Positions 10,195 to 21,905 of a stretch of 64,000 bases of DNA are shown piece after piece (the first letter of the stretch is position 1; every line of letters starts with the position of its first letter). The position numbers and the translations under genes are program-made. Source of the DNA: Atrina japonica (taxonomy: Eukaryota > Mollusca > Bivalvia > Pterioida > Pinnidae); NCBI GenBank assembly GCA_030159075.1, contig BROG01000072.1, positions 310,001-374,000 of the forward strand. The letters are read 5' to 3'. Under the pieces are notes generated by a model, which saw only the letters and a list, made by a program, of their open reading frames with translations, searched no databases and was not told where the DNA came from.

Positions 10195-13100
10195 ACACAG
10201 TGTTGTTGTTTATAACCAACATAATCACATTGTTGTTGTTTATAATAAACATAATCACAGTATTGTTGTTTATAACGAACATAATCACTGTATTGTTGTT
10301 TCTGACTGCTGTTGTTTGTAATAACCATAATCATAGTGTTGTTGTTTATAACCAACATAATCACTGTATTGTTGTTTCTGATCAATATAATCACAGTGTT
10401 GTTGTTTATAACCAACATAATCACAGTGTTGTTGTTTATAACCGACATAATCACTGTATTGTTGTTAATGACCAACATAATCACAGTGTAGTTGTCTATG
10501 ACCAACATAATCACTGTATTGTTGTTTCTGATCAATATATTCACAGTGTTGTTGTTTATAATCAACATAATCACGGTGTTGTTGTTCATAACCAACCAAC
10601 ATAAAGACAGTATTGTTGTTTATAATAAACATATTCACAGTGTTGTTGTTTATAATAAACATAATCACAGTGTTGTTGTTTATAATAAACATAATCACAT
10701 TGTTGTTGTTTATAATAAACATAATCAAAACGTTGTTATTTATAATCAACATAATCACATTGTTGTTGTTTATGACGAACATATTCATAGGGTTGTTGTT
10801 TATAACCAACATAATCATAGTGTAGTATTTATAATAAACATAATCACAGTGTTGTTGTTTCTAATCAACATAATCACAGTGTTGTGGTTTATAACCAACA
10901 TAAGCTCAGTGTTGTTGATCATAACCAACATAATCACAGTTATGTTGTTTATAGTCAACATAATTGCAGTGTTGTTTTTTATGTCCAACAAAATATCAAT
11001 GTTGTTGTTTATAACCAACATAATCACAGTGTTGTTAATTATAACCAACCAACATAATGTCAGTGTTGTTGTTTATAATAAACATAATACTGTTGTTGTT
11101 TATAATAAACATAGTCACAAAGTTGTTATTTATAACCAACATAATCACAGTGTTGTTGTTTCTAATCAACATAATCAGTGTTGTGGTTTATAACCAACAT
11201 AAGCTCAGTGTTGTTGTTCATAACCAACATAATCACAGTTATGTTGTTTATAGTCAACATAATTACAGTGTTGTTGTTTATGTCCAACAAAATAACAATG
11301 TTGTTGTTTATAACCAACATAATCACAGTGTTGTTAATTATAACCAACCAACATAATGTCATTGTTGTTGTTTATAATAAACATAATACTGTTGTTGTTT
11401 ATAATAAACATAGTCACAAAGTTGTTATTTATAACCAACATAATCACAGTGTTGTTGTTTATAATCAACATAATCAGAGTGTTGTTGTTCCTAATCAACA
11501 TAATTACAGTGTTGTTGTTTTTAACCAACAAAATCACATTGTTGTCGTTTACAATAAACATAACCACATTGTTGTTGTTTATAATAAACATAGTCAAATT
11601 GTTTATGTTTATAATATACATAATCACGTTGTTGTTGTTCATAAACAACATAATCACAATGTTTTTGTTAATAACCAACATAATCACAGAGTTGTTGTTT
11701 ATAATAAACATAATCACAGTGTTGTTGTTTTTAACAAACATAATCACAGAGTTGTCGTTCATGATCAACATAATCACAGTATTGTTGTTTGTAATCAACA
11801 AAATCAAAGTATTCCTGTTTATAAACAATATAATCACAGTGTTGTTGTTTATAATATACATAATCACAGTGTTGTTGTTTATAATCAACATAATCAAAGT
11901 CTTGTTGTTCATAACCAACCAACATAAAGACAGTGTTGTTGTTTATAATAAATAAAATCACAATGTTTTTTTTTAATAAACATAGTCACAAAGTTGTTAT
12001 TTATAATCAACATAATCAGTGTTGTTATTTATGACCAACATAATCACAGTGTTGTTAATTATAACCAATATAATCATAGTGTTGTTGTTTATAATAAACA
12101 TAATCACAGTGTTGTAGTTTCTAATCAACATAATCACAGTGTTGTGGATTATAACCAACATAATCATAATGATGTTGCTCATAACCAACATAATCACTGT
12201 GAAGTTGTTTATAACCAACAAAATTACAGTGTTGTTGTTTATGACCAACATAATAACAATGTTGTTGTTTATAACCAATATAATCACAGTGTTGTTATTT
12301 ATAACCAACCAACATAATGTCGGTGTCTTTGTTCATAATAAAGATAATCACAGTGTTGTTGTTTATAATAAACATAATCATATTGTTGTTGTCACAAAGT
12401 TGTTATTTAAAATCAACATAATCACAGTGTTGTTTTTATAATCAACATAATCACAGTGTTGTTCCTTATCAACATAATCACATTGTTGTTGTTGTTAATC
12501 AACAGTATCACAGTGTTGTCGTTTACAATAAACATAATCACATTGTTGTTGTTTATAATAAACATATTCAAATTGTTTTTGTTTATAATAAACATAATTA
12601 CGGTGTTGTTGTTCATGAACAACATAATCACAATGTTTTTGTTCATAACCAACATAATCACAGTGTTGTTGTTAATAATAAACATAATCACAGTGTTGTA
12701 GTTTCTAATCAACATAATCACAGTGTTGTGGATTATAACTAACATAATCACAATGATGTTGCTCATAACCAACATAATTACTGTGAAGTTGTTTATAACC
12801 AACATAATCACAGTGATGTTGTTTATAACCAACATAATCAGTGTTGTTGTTTATGATCAAAATAATCACAATATTGTTTTTTGCTTTCAACATTATCACA
12901 GTGTTGTTATTTATAAACAACATTATCACAGTGTTTTGTTTATAATATACATAATCACAGTTGTTGTTTATAATAAACCTAATCACGGTGTTGTTGTTCA
13001 TAACCAGCATAACCACAGTTTTGTTGTTTATAATAAACATAATCAGTGTTGTTGTTTATAACAAACATAATCATAGTGTTGTTGTTTATAACTAAAATAA

Positions 13101-15030
13101 TCACAGTGTTGCTGTTTATAATAAACAAAATAACAGTGTTGTTTTTTATAATAAACATAATCAGTGTTGTGATGGATAACCAACATAATAACAGTGTTGT
13201 TGTTTATAAGCAACATAATCACAGTGTTGTTGTTTCTAGTCAACACAATCACATTGTTGTTGTTTATAATCAGCATAATCACGTTGTTGTTGTTCATAAT
13301 CAACAACTTAATCACAGTGTTGTTGTTGATAATAAACTTTATCCAATCAACATAATCACAGAGATGTTGTTTATAACCAACATAATCACGGTGTTGTTGT
13401 TTATAACCAACAGAATCACAATGTTGCTGATTATAATAAACATAATTATAGTGTTGTTGTTTATAACCAACATAATCACAGCGTAGTTGTTTATAATATA
13501 CATAATCACATTTTTGTTGTTTTTAACCAACATAATTACAGCGTGGTTTTTTCTAATCAACATAATTACAGTGTTGTTGTTTATAACCAACATAATCACA
13601 GTGTTGTTGTTTATAATAAACATAATCAGTGTTGTTATTGATAACCAACACAATCACAGGGTTGTTGTTTATAACCAACATAATCACAGTGTTGTTGTTT
13701 ACATTAAATATATTGTTGTTATTTATAATCATAATAGTGAAATTGTTGTTGTTTCTAAAAAACATAATTACATTGCTGTTATAATAACGATAATCATATT
13801 GTTGTTGTTTATTATAAACATAATCACAGTGTGTTCGTGTATGAATAACATAATCATGGTGTTGTTGTTTATAATAAACATAATCACGTTGTTGTTGTTT
13901 ATAATAAACATAATCACAGTGTTGTTGTTTATAACCAACATAATCACAGTGTTGTTGTTTATATTAAACATAATCACATTTTTGTTGTTTTTAACCAACA
14001 TAATTACAGCGTGGTTTTTTCTAATCAACATAATTACAGTGTAGTTGTTTATAACCAGCATAATCACAGTGTTGTTGTTCATAAACAACATAATCACAAT
14101 GTTTTTGTTGATAACCAACATAATCACAGTGTTGTTGTGTATGATCAAGATAATCACAGTCTTGTTGTTTGTAACCAACAGAGTCACAATGTTTATGTTT
14201 ATAACCAAGATAATGTGGGTGTCTTTGTTTATAATAAACATAATCACAGTGTTGTTGTTTATAACAAACAATATCACAGAGTCGTCGTTCATGATCAACA
14301 TAATCACAGTATTGTTGTTTGTAATCAACAAAATCAAAGTGTTGCTGTTTATAAACAATATAATCACAGTGTTGTTGTTTATAATATACATAATCACAGT
14401 GTTGTTGTTTATAATCAACATAATCACAGTCTTGTTGTTCATAACCAACCAACATAAAGACAGTGCTGTTGTTTATAATAAACATAATCACAATGTTGCT
14501 TTTTGTAATATACATAATTACATTTTTGTTGTTTTTAACCAACATAATTACAGCGTGGTTGTTTCTAATCAACATAATAGCAGTGTTGTTGTTTATAACC
14601 AACATAATGACAGTGTTGTTGTTTATAATAAACATAATGACAGTGTTGTTGTTTATAATAAACATAATCAGTGTTGTTATTGATAACCAAGATAATCACA
14701 GTGTTGTTGTTTATAAGCAACAAAATCACATAGTTGTTTTTTCTAATCAGCATAATCACAGTGGTGTTGTTTCTAATAAACATAATAACAGAGTTGTTGT
14801 TTATAACCAACATAATCACAGAGCTGTAGTTTCTAATACACATAATCACAGTGTGTATTTAATAGCCACAATATTAACAGTGTTTTTGTTTACATTACAT
14901 ATAATCACATTGTTGTTGTTTATAATAAACATAGTCACATTGTTGTTGTTTATAATAAACATAATCACAGAGTTATTGTTCACAATAAACATACTCACAG
15001 TGTTGTTGTTTATAACCAACATTCACGTCA
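10195..15030. repeat. 30-bp minisatellite array, about 160 units
   Basis: The unit contains CAACATAATCACAG followed by TGTTGTTGTTTATA. The period is 30 bp, with occasional units of 26-28 bp and AACCAACCAACATAA joins (for example near 10589, 11043, 11343, 11917, 12305 and 14447). Because 30 is ten codons, long frames stay open on both strands and give decapeptide repeats such as VVYNQHNHS and INNNTVIML. There is no start context, no conserved non-repeat domain, and stops fall where the unit length slips. I read the frames as a by-product of the period and not as genes. Confidence 0.95.
10858..11460. repeat. Higher-order duplication of about 300 bp in the array
   Basis: A block with TGTGGTTTATAACC, AACATAAGCTCAGTG, ATAGTCAACATAATT and TATGTCCAACAAAAT in that order begins near 10858 and again near 11158. 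The matching continues through the AACCAACCAACATAATGTCA join. This shows segmental duplication of about ten units on top of the 30-bp period. Confidence 0.85.
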
Positions 15031-15247
15031 TTTTTAATTATTTAGAAAGCAGTCTAACTGATAACTACCATGATTGTAGTTCACGCCATTGTCACGAATG
15101 GTCAAACTGAAAAGTAAAAAAGTAGTGTATTGAGGGAATTAACTTATGAAGGGGTGGCATCATAGTTAAGATAGTAATCTTTTTACAGTAGTTACTCTTT
15201 GGCAGATTTGGCTGTGTTTAGATTTAAAAATTCTGTTTTAAATTGGA

Positions 15248-15291
15248 ACTCAGGTGATGAAGTTTAATTGACAGAAACGATCGTCTTGAGT
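15248..15291 (+). ncRNA. Hammerhead-like motif, core mutation
   Basis: Order: AACTCAG, then GTGATGA where CTGATGA is expected (C3 changed to G), GTT-TAATT-GAC stem II, GAA, ACGATCGT, C, TTGAGT. Stem I still pairs (with one G/T pair), and stems II and III are intact apart from a wobble. The changed core base should break the C3-G8 contact, so this copy is probably inactive. Confidence 0.7.
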
Positions 15292-15481
15292 TTTATAACT
15301 TTGGTATTGTGTTTATATAATTTTAATATCATTTCAGTTTGCTTGAATATTGAAAAACAATGTCACAGCAGACTATAACTATATGACATTACAGAACTCA
15401 ATAGATTTCATCATGTGAAATCAGTAATGTCAAGAATGGTTTTGTTTGTCATACTGTGGACAATGACCAACATACTAAAAT

Positions 15482-15540
15482 AGAACTGAAAATAGCTGAA
15501 CAATCATGACTCCTATTATGACACTTTTGTTGAATGTAAA
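15482..15540. repeat. Dispersed repeat fragment shared with 17.9 kb
   Basis: AGAACTGAAAATAGCTGAAC, ATCATGACTCCTATTATGAC and ACTTTTGTTG resemble AGAATTGAAAATTGAGGAAC, ACCATGACTGCTATTATAAC and TCTTTTAG at 17912-17957. It lies between the two hammerhead motifs and may belong to the same element. Confidence 0.5.
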
Positions 15541-15706
15541 ACTCATGACATATAAAAGTGACAAATATTGCAGCATATTCTATATTCATTTTACTGTGGG
15601 TACTCTGGGTACTCTTAGACAGATTCTGCAATACATTTAGATGAATTATTTGGCCTTGTATGATACCACTTTGTCTTTATTAAATATACATTTATATCAA
15701 ATTTGA

Positions 15707-15750
15707 ACTCAATTGATGAAGTCTTATTGACAGAAACGATCGTCATGAGA
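15707..15750 (+). ncRNA. Hammerhead-like motif, core mutation
   Basis: Order: ACTCAA, then TTGATGA (C3 changed to T), GTC-TTATT-GAC stem II, GAA, ACGATCGT, C, ATGAGA. Stem I has lost pairs at both ends. The upstream block with ATTATTTGGCCTTGTATGAT and ACCACTTTGTCTTTA (about 15640-15685) matches the flanks of the 8.1-kb and 21.8-kb copies. Probably inactive. Confidence 0.68.
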
Positions 15751-15792
15751 ATTTGTTTTGTGCTCTTTTGTGAAACTATAACTTTGTTATTG

Positions 15793-15842
15793 TCATGGCG
15801 TGTTCAACATATGAACATTTCATTTACAGAGGTAAACCACAT
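15793..15842 (+). pseudogene. Scrap of Penelope-like reverse transcriptase
   Basis: GGCGTGTTCAACATATGAA and CATTTCATTTACAGAGGTAAAC match, with a few changes, the coding DNA at 29842-29890 of the long element. That DNA encodes the region with ACTTYEDFIYRGKL. Only about 50 bp are left. It starts about 45 bp after the hammerhead motif at 15707-15750 and is in the same orientation. Confidence 0.65.
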
Positions 15843-16640
15843 ACTATATACAAATGTCAATTTCTACATTCATATTTAAACCCTTATTATTAAATTTGAT
15901 TAAAATGTCTTGGTAACTTGTTCGTCCGAAACATAAATTTCATTATGTAATTTAATCCCCTGCCCGCATTTCTCACATACAATGTATGTAGTGCATGTTA
16001 TATTTATATCAGGGCACACCAATGTTAATATTTAAATTAAAGTATTTTCCTCCCGAACCTCATAGTGTTACAGAAGTTGATATACAGACGATTTGACCAG
16101 GGATAGATTTATATTAACTTCTAAATATAACTGATATAATGCAAATTGAATATTGTTAATTTATATTTCGAAAAGATTTACTAAAAAGTAATAGACTGGT
16201 CTTTCACTTTCAAGCAAAGAAAAATCGAAATGGTCAGCAGAGAGGTTGGATGTTTAAGCCTTAACCAAATCATCAGCATTCGCAAGATCCAATGTTACAT
16301 ATTGATCAGGTATCTACACAAAGGGAGACAACTCTTACAATGACAAAATGATAACACGATAGTAAATCGAATTCAACCTATTTTATTGTATCCTCATTGA
16401 GTGTTTGATGACCATGGTTTCAGTGCATATACATTTGTATCTGAAAATTTTATGTTAGAGTTGTCTTCCGCATAATTAAGAATTTCGAGTAAAGATATTA
16501 TTTATACTGTTGCAGGCTTTCGGTGTCAACTGACATGTGTATAATTAATCATGAAACAATATATATGTATTTATATCATATACTAGCAGCAAAAGTTTCA
16601 GTTAATCGGGAACTTAAAATCACCTCCTAGCCTCCCCACG
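15843..16640. other. No gene seen
   Basis: AT-rich unique-looking sequence without recognised coding or repeat structure. Confidence 0.5.
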
Positions 16641-16643
16641 CAA

Positions 16644-16678
<35 letters not shown>

Positions 16679-16737
16679 AAAAAAAATAAAAAATAAAAAT
16701 AACAAAATAAATAACAAAAAAAAAACATACAAAAAAA
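16641..16737. repeat. (AAAT)n and A-rich low-complexity tract
   Basis: About nine AATA repeats grade into A-rich sequence, following the less AT-rich string CACCTCCTAGCCTCCCCACG. It may be the A-rich 3' tail of a retroposon, but no body is recognised. Confidence 0.85.
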
Positions 16738-17004
16738 TCATATTGAAAGATCTCTTTAAGAGTTCCGCTAACAGTTAGGGCTACTGAAGGACAAGAAATT
16801 TCTATCTATTATTCAAACATAAAACTGCATTCTATGGTGATTAGTACAATTTATCACGGCAAAATGTGGTTAGCAAATAGGATTGTCTTTGCTTATTAAT
16901 AATATTCATACTAGAAATAGTTAAAAAGATGTTTTCCAAACTGTAATGGACAGACACCACCAAATATTTTCCCATAGGCCTCAATGCTAATTTACAAAAC
17001 TTCA

Positions 17005-17400
17005 GGTCACTGTCACTCCCATGTTTATTATATCTGGGTCAAATAAGTACCCTGTGGTGAAAGATCAATATTTCTGATAACAAAATTTGCAATCAAAGGT
17101 ATAAGTTGCCGTTGCATTTTTACTTCAAATTTTCACTTGTTTACAACTCGTAGTATTCCGCACCAAAGGAAAATATGTATTCTCATATGACCCCTCCCTT
17201 TCAATTTTCAACCGTCAACCCTATAATTTCCAAATTACTACCAATATTCATGTATCTTTTTTATCACCTTTATTTCACTTATTAATGGCAAAACTAATTT
17301 TTTCATTTAATGACCAATCAGATCACTGGGCTCATTTTACCCTCCGCACAACCCTGGGTGTCCAAAATGTCTGCGCCCATGTTGTAAACAAAGCTGGTGT
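17005..17400 (+). repeat. Dispersed repeat, copy 1 (partner at 36.5 kb)
   Basis: Shares CCTGTGGTGAAAGATCAATA, TGACCCCTCCCTTT, TTCATTTAATGACCAATCAG and CTCCGCAC-like words in the same order and spacing with 36503-36850. It contains a CCAATCAGATC string. Class unknown; the frames are closed, so it looks like a non-coding interspersed repeat. Confidence 0.75.
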
Positions 17401-17611
17401 TTTTCCTATAAAGTCAACTTAATACCCGCCATGCATGTTGAAACTTCACTGTAAAGAAAAAAGAAAAAGTAGTGCTTAGAATAACGTTTCTCTTGAGACA
17501 ATGACCTATAAATTGTAATACATTTGAATCATTTTTCTTGAGTATTGAAAAACTCTTTGATGATAAATTTAACTACACAACAGTACATGGTGATTTCAAG
17601 AATTGAAATAG

Positions 17612-17830
17612 AGTCTCTGTGACCGAGTGGTTAGAGCATCGCGCTTTAACCATTGAGTTCAAGCCCCGCTGTAACCTAAGCTGATCTTGTGAGAAATTGT
17701 CCGAGTTAACTCGAGGGAGGCAGTGGTCTCTTCCCGGGTACATTGTGGCCGGATTCTCTCCTTCACCATCTATAACTGCCCGTTACCATATAATTGCAAT
17801 TTTGTTACTGTAGCGTTCATACAAGCAAAC
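17612..17830 (+). mobile_element. tRNA-derived SINE
   Basis: A tRNA-like head has an A box in TGACCGAGTGGTTAGAGC and a B box in AGTTCAAGCCCC. A body follows with CTGATCTTGTGAGAAA and TTCCCGGGTACATTGTGG. The head is too degraded to fold as a functional tRNA and lacks a clear acceptor stem, so it is called a SINE. Confidence 0.72.
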
Positions 17831-19890
17831 GTCAAGAACTGAAGTATTCGTTCTTTTGTTTCATACTTGAAACAGTGTCTATGCTATTTGATGATTACAG
17901 TAGAATTGAAAATTGAGGAACAACCATGACTGCTATTATAACTCTTTTAGGGGAAAACTGAAAAGTTTGTTAGATATTAAAATCATGAAACAAAATAAAG
18001 GCCGACTACCCAAAAATTAACACATCTTAATATTATTTATGGTCATGTTTGGAATTGGAAAATCCATAGTTTAAACGTAAACTACAGACAAGGCTAGGAA
18101 TTTGTCGGCTAATTATGAAAACAAATATGACTTGGTGGCAATGTTGGTGCAGTGAGTTCTAGCATTATTGATGACAATAGTTTGATAATTCATATTACCC
18201 AGTGTTCTTACACACAATTTACTGAATATAGTGAAGATAACATATCATAAATTATATCAACGTAATATGTGTAAAATAGGCAAAAATAAATGCTAATATG
18301 AACGATCTACTTTACGTTAAATAAATGATGACTTATGAGAGATATTTTTTTTATTCTGAGGGCACACAAGGACTGACTTAACATTGATAAAATATTATGA
18401 TAAGACCAGTTGAACAAACTGTATGTAAGATTTGGTATCACTATCTCCCAAAATATATCATTTTGTTTACTTTGAGTCCAACCTTTTCTCCAGGAACAAA
18501 CATTTACAAAAGCCCCTTTAAAGCTTTGGGGTTTTCAAGTGAAATAGAAGTATTCATGTGTGATTAATGCGTCTTAGTTACGCCTTTCATACTGCACCAT
18601 AAGCCAGCAACTATCATGTTTTCAGTTGTTGATTTACGGAGTGATACCAAAAGGTGAACACAAAATAAGTTATTATCATGTTATCAATTTTTTGGTATAA
18701 GTCCTGGTAAATAAAAAAAATGGAAACATGATAGATTTACAAATCATTGCATGAATCAGTAAAAAATATATACAACCATGCAGATTTTCACCCATGAACA
18801 AAATTTGTTTGCCTTCTAATTACTGTTGATTTCACAGGGTGAAAAAACCTTGCTTCTAGACCTAGATATATGTGAATAAAATTTGTGAATATAAAGAATT
18901 TGGGTCTTTTATAAAAACCAGTATTTGCGACGCAGTTTGATCCATGAATTGGCCAAGGAGTATATGAGATGGTATGTCGGTTACAATTTGTGTGTTTTGG
19001 CTAAAAATATGATTACTTGAATTAAATGTAAAATAATGAAATTTATGTCAGTAATTCGCAGAAAATATTGGTGCTCGTTGCAACAAACCGGCCACCGTAT
19101 GATTCTGCACGAAGGTAGGTTTAATAGCAAACAACCGGCTTATTACAGCCATTGTTCCCCTTGGATACATTCTACAAATGATGCCACTTAATCATTTTAC
19201 CATTTGGTAGTCCTTCGTATCTATAATGTTGACAAAATTTTCTAAACTCGTATCCATAAATTTCTTCAAAGAAACATTTGCTATGCGGAATGTTTGCTAC
19301 ATAGACGTAATTCTGAAACGGGGCTCTATATAGCAACGAAATCGTTTTATTGACAACGTTATTGATAATCATACGTCGGTGATAAAATATTTAGCCATTG
19401 CATCATGGTCGCCAGGTCCCTTTTCTTGGTTTGTTTTGTTGACATATTCATTTCACCGTAAACTTATATGGACAAATTGTACATATATTATTTTGATTTA
19501 AAACTTTTTACAACATAGGTCAAATAGGTAATGACATGTCCACTACAAATAATGATGTCTCAGAGTAAGTGGGGGAAATCCACAATTGTTAAACAGAATA
19601 AAAAATATCAGGATTACATTTCCGTTCCTTCCCACACACAAGAATTTGCAATAACAAAATTACTTCTCCACTTAAAACAAAACTTTTCACATCTTTTAAT
19701 TGAGTAAATCATAACACTGTGGATCGACAATTGGTTTGTTTACTTCATTTGGAAAGTTACATAAATCCATTACAGAAAGAAACATCTTATGACATATTAA
19801 TATAACATATAACATATGTTTTATCCCCATGCTTTCCTATTACGTCATAGATGTCAGTAATTACTCCCCCATACATCTAAACACGTGCAA
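17831..19890. other. No gene seen
   Basis: AT-rich sequence with only short ORFs. Apart from the dispersed fragment at 17912-17957, no repeat or coding signal was recognised. Confidence 0.5.
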
Positions 19891-19891
19891 T

Positions 19892-19893
<2 letters not shown>

Positions 19894-19970
<77 letters not shown>
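19894..19970. repeat. (GA)n microsatellite
   Basis: About 77 bp of uninterrupted GA. The Arg-Glu ORF across it is an artefact. Confidence 0.97.
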
Positions 19971-19972
<2 letters not shown>

Positions 19973-21384
19973 CTGTCGTGTAATATCTATGAGAGTTATT
20001 TGTTTTAATCAAAAGGAAAAGATCTGTTTTAAGATTTGTTTAGGAGTGCATGTAGTTCATATTGAGTGTTTATACTTTACTTCCGCCTTTGGCTCCGTAA
20101 TGTTTCTTTTCTAAACATAACTAAATAATTTGGTCAATAATCTTACAGTATTTTTAGCCTTGTAATACCATGAATACTATTCTGTGCCAAATATATCGCA
20201 CACGATGGATTCCTATCTTTCAAATCTTCACAACGAGGCAGCTTCTTCAGCTTGTATATCATCAATATTGTTATAGTACTCTGAGAGTAAGGCTGCTAAG
20301 GGGTTCCCGGGCCAACTGCCAATCTTTCAGAGATCAAAGATGTCCCTCATCGCCAAAATGCACCGATTTAATTGATATCTATCACTAAACATTTTCGCGT
20401 TCTGTTATGTTAAATGGATACAACTTTCTGCATAAGGAATCAAAATCGACTTCTTCTGATTTTGCAGACATGTGACACTTTTCGTTAGGAACTGATTACT
20501 TGTTGATATGTTTCTCTTTGGAAATAGCTGACAATGAAAAACATGAACACTCGGAAAAGGCAAGTATATTAAACAGTAATTATATAGCTGTCATATTCAT
20601 TTTGTATAAAGAATTCTGAGATATACTGCGTGTGTTATGAGAGGCAGTCTTTCAATATACATTCAATAATTGTTTATCGGTGGTTTGAAGACAGTATATT
20701 GATTTTGTTTATTAGCACATCTATCCAGCAAGTAATTGCTGCATGTCTGAGTGGATGAGAGTTAATTAGTCTTTTAGTACTTAAGAATCATAATGAGTAT
20801 TTTGTGTATGCGAAGGGAAATATGTTTATCTTTGGTAGAGATATAGAAAAGGTTATTGCAACATCTAAAGATGGTTTTTCTTTTGAAATGTTATTGAAAA
20901 TTATTAATTATTTGAAGCAAAATTAAATACCTTCGGTCGTGCTGAGAGAGATAGAGAGCTAGAAATGGAGAAAACAATAAAATGTGAAAGAGCTGCTGCA
21001 AATAAATGAGGAAAGAAAACATATTAATTGAATGGTGAATTTATATTTGATCTTTTATTTACTAGTTACATTTTAACACACTTTATCCAAATAAATACTT
21101 TTTGTCGTGAAACATGCAATTTACACTGATACGTAGCGTTACGATAAAGTAGGAAAACATGATTCATTTCCAGATATTGACATCTTTGCAATCAATTTCT
21201 TCTTTATACATTATTTTATTGCATTCTGATCCCCATTGATATTGATATATAATGCATAAATGTTATGATATCCAGTAGATATTGACAATATGTGGCTATT
21301 AAACAGTTATACTGACTGGTCCGTAAACAGTCACCAATGCGACATCTGGTACACTGTATCCTGTTGACGTTAAAAAATTTAGGA
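19971..21384. other. No clear gene; weak ORF at 20170-20388
   Basis: A 72-codon ATG frame at 20170-20388 is Arg-rich and unrecognised. An alternative frame at about 20204-20270 is also briefly open. The local GC rises around GGGTTCCCGGGCCAACTGCC, which could mark an old exon or element, but nothing further supports it. Confidence 0.35.
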
Positions 21385-21668
21385 GTTTGTGTGTGTTTGT
21401 TTAGTGTTTTTACGCCACACTTATAAATCTGTCAGTTATAATTATGGTGGCGACCAGGACCTAGTTTAATATCACGTTATATTTAACAACCTGTTGTGCA
21501 ATTGGGTCCTGGTTTTAATGGTTGAGGAGAGGGACCCGGTTAGTATGTACCAAGCTACCCGCAATTAAACTTTTTACAAAACCAGTTTTGGTTCCAGCAG
21601 GGCTTGAACCCTCGCTGACTATAGGTGATTTAAATGCACTGCGACCACTAGGCTACTGAGACCCCGAC
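21385..21668 (-). mobile_element. tRNA-derived SINE
   Basis: On the minus strand: GGGGTCTCAGTAGCCTAGTGG (A box), then GAGGGTTCAAGCCCTGCTGG (B box), then a body, ending in AGTGTGGCGTAAAAACAC. The same end occurs near 54.92 kb. A small inverted repeat with ACCAGGACC and GGTCCTGGT lies in its body at 21448-21516. Confidence 0.78.
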
Positions 21669-21798
21669 AATCTAGGATATCTAACAAGCGTTTTCACGAT
21701 GGCCTAAGTCAATCCGATACAGAGCTTACAACTAGTTGATTTGTATGATTAGTTTTAATTGGATATGAATATTATAAACATAATACCAAAGTTGAAAT

Positions 21799-21842
21799 AT
21801 TCAAAACGATCGTTTCTGTCAATTAGACTTCATCAGTTGAGC
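21799..21842 (-). ncRNA. Hammerhead ribozyme motif with weakened stem I
   Basis: On the minus strand: GCTCAA, CTGATGA, GTC-TAATT-GAC stem II with flanking A bases, GAA, ACGATCGT, T at the cleavage position, then TTGAAT. The core boxes and stems II and III are intact. Stem I keeps four Watson-Crick pairs, then a C/A mismatch and a G/T pair. A U at the cleavage position is allowed but usually slower. Flanks to about 21905 match the 8.1-kb copy. Confidence 0.75.
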
Positions 21843-21905
21843 TCCAATGTTACAAAAAAGATGGTTTTCTAAAGGAAAAGTGGTATTAGACAAGGCCAAA
21901 AAATT

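Noticed and set aside
10195..15030. CRISPR-like array
   Set aside because: Repeats are directly adjacent without unique spacers, the unit is degenerate, and the window is from an animal.
10161..15110. Many ORFs of 70-249 codons on both strands
   Set aside because: All are readings of the 30-bp minisatellite. Plus and minus frames overlap and the product is only a repeated decapeptide.
17612..17690. Functional tRNA gene
   Set aside because: A and B boxes are present but the acceptor and anticodon stems do not fold well and a SINE body follows.
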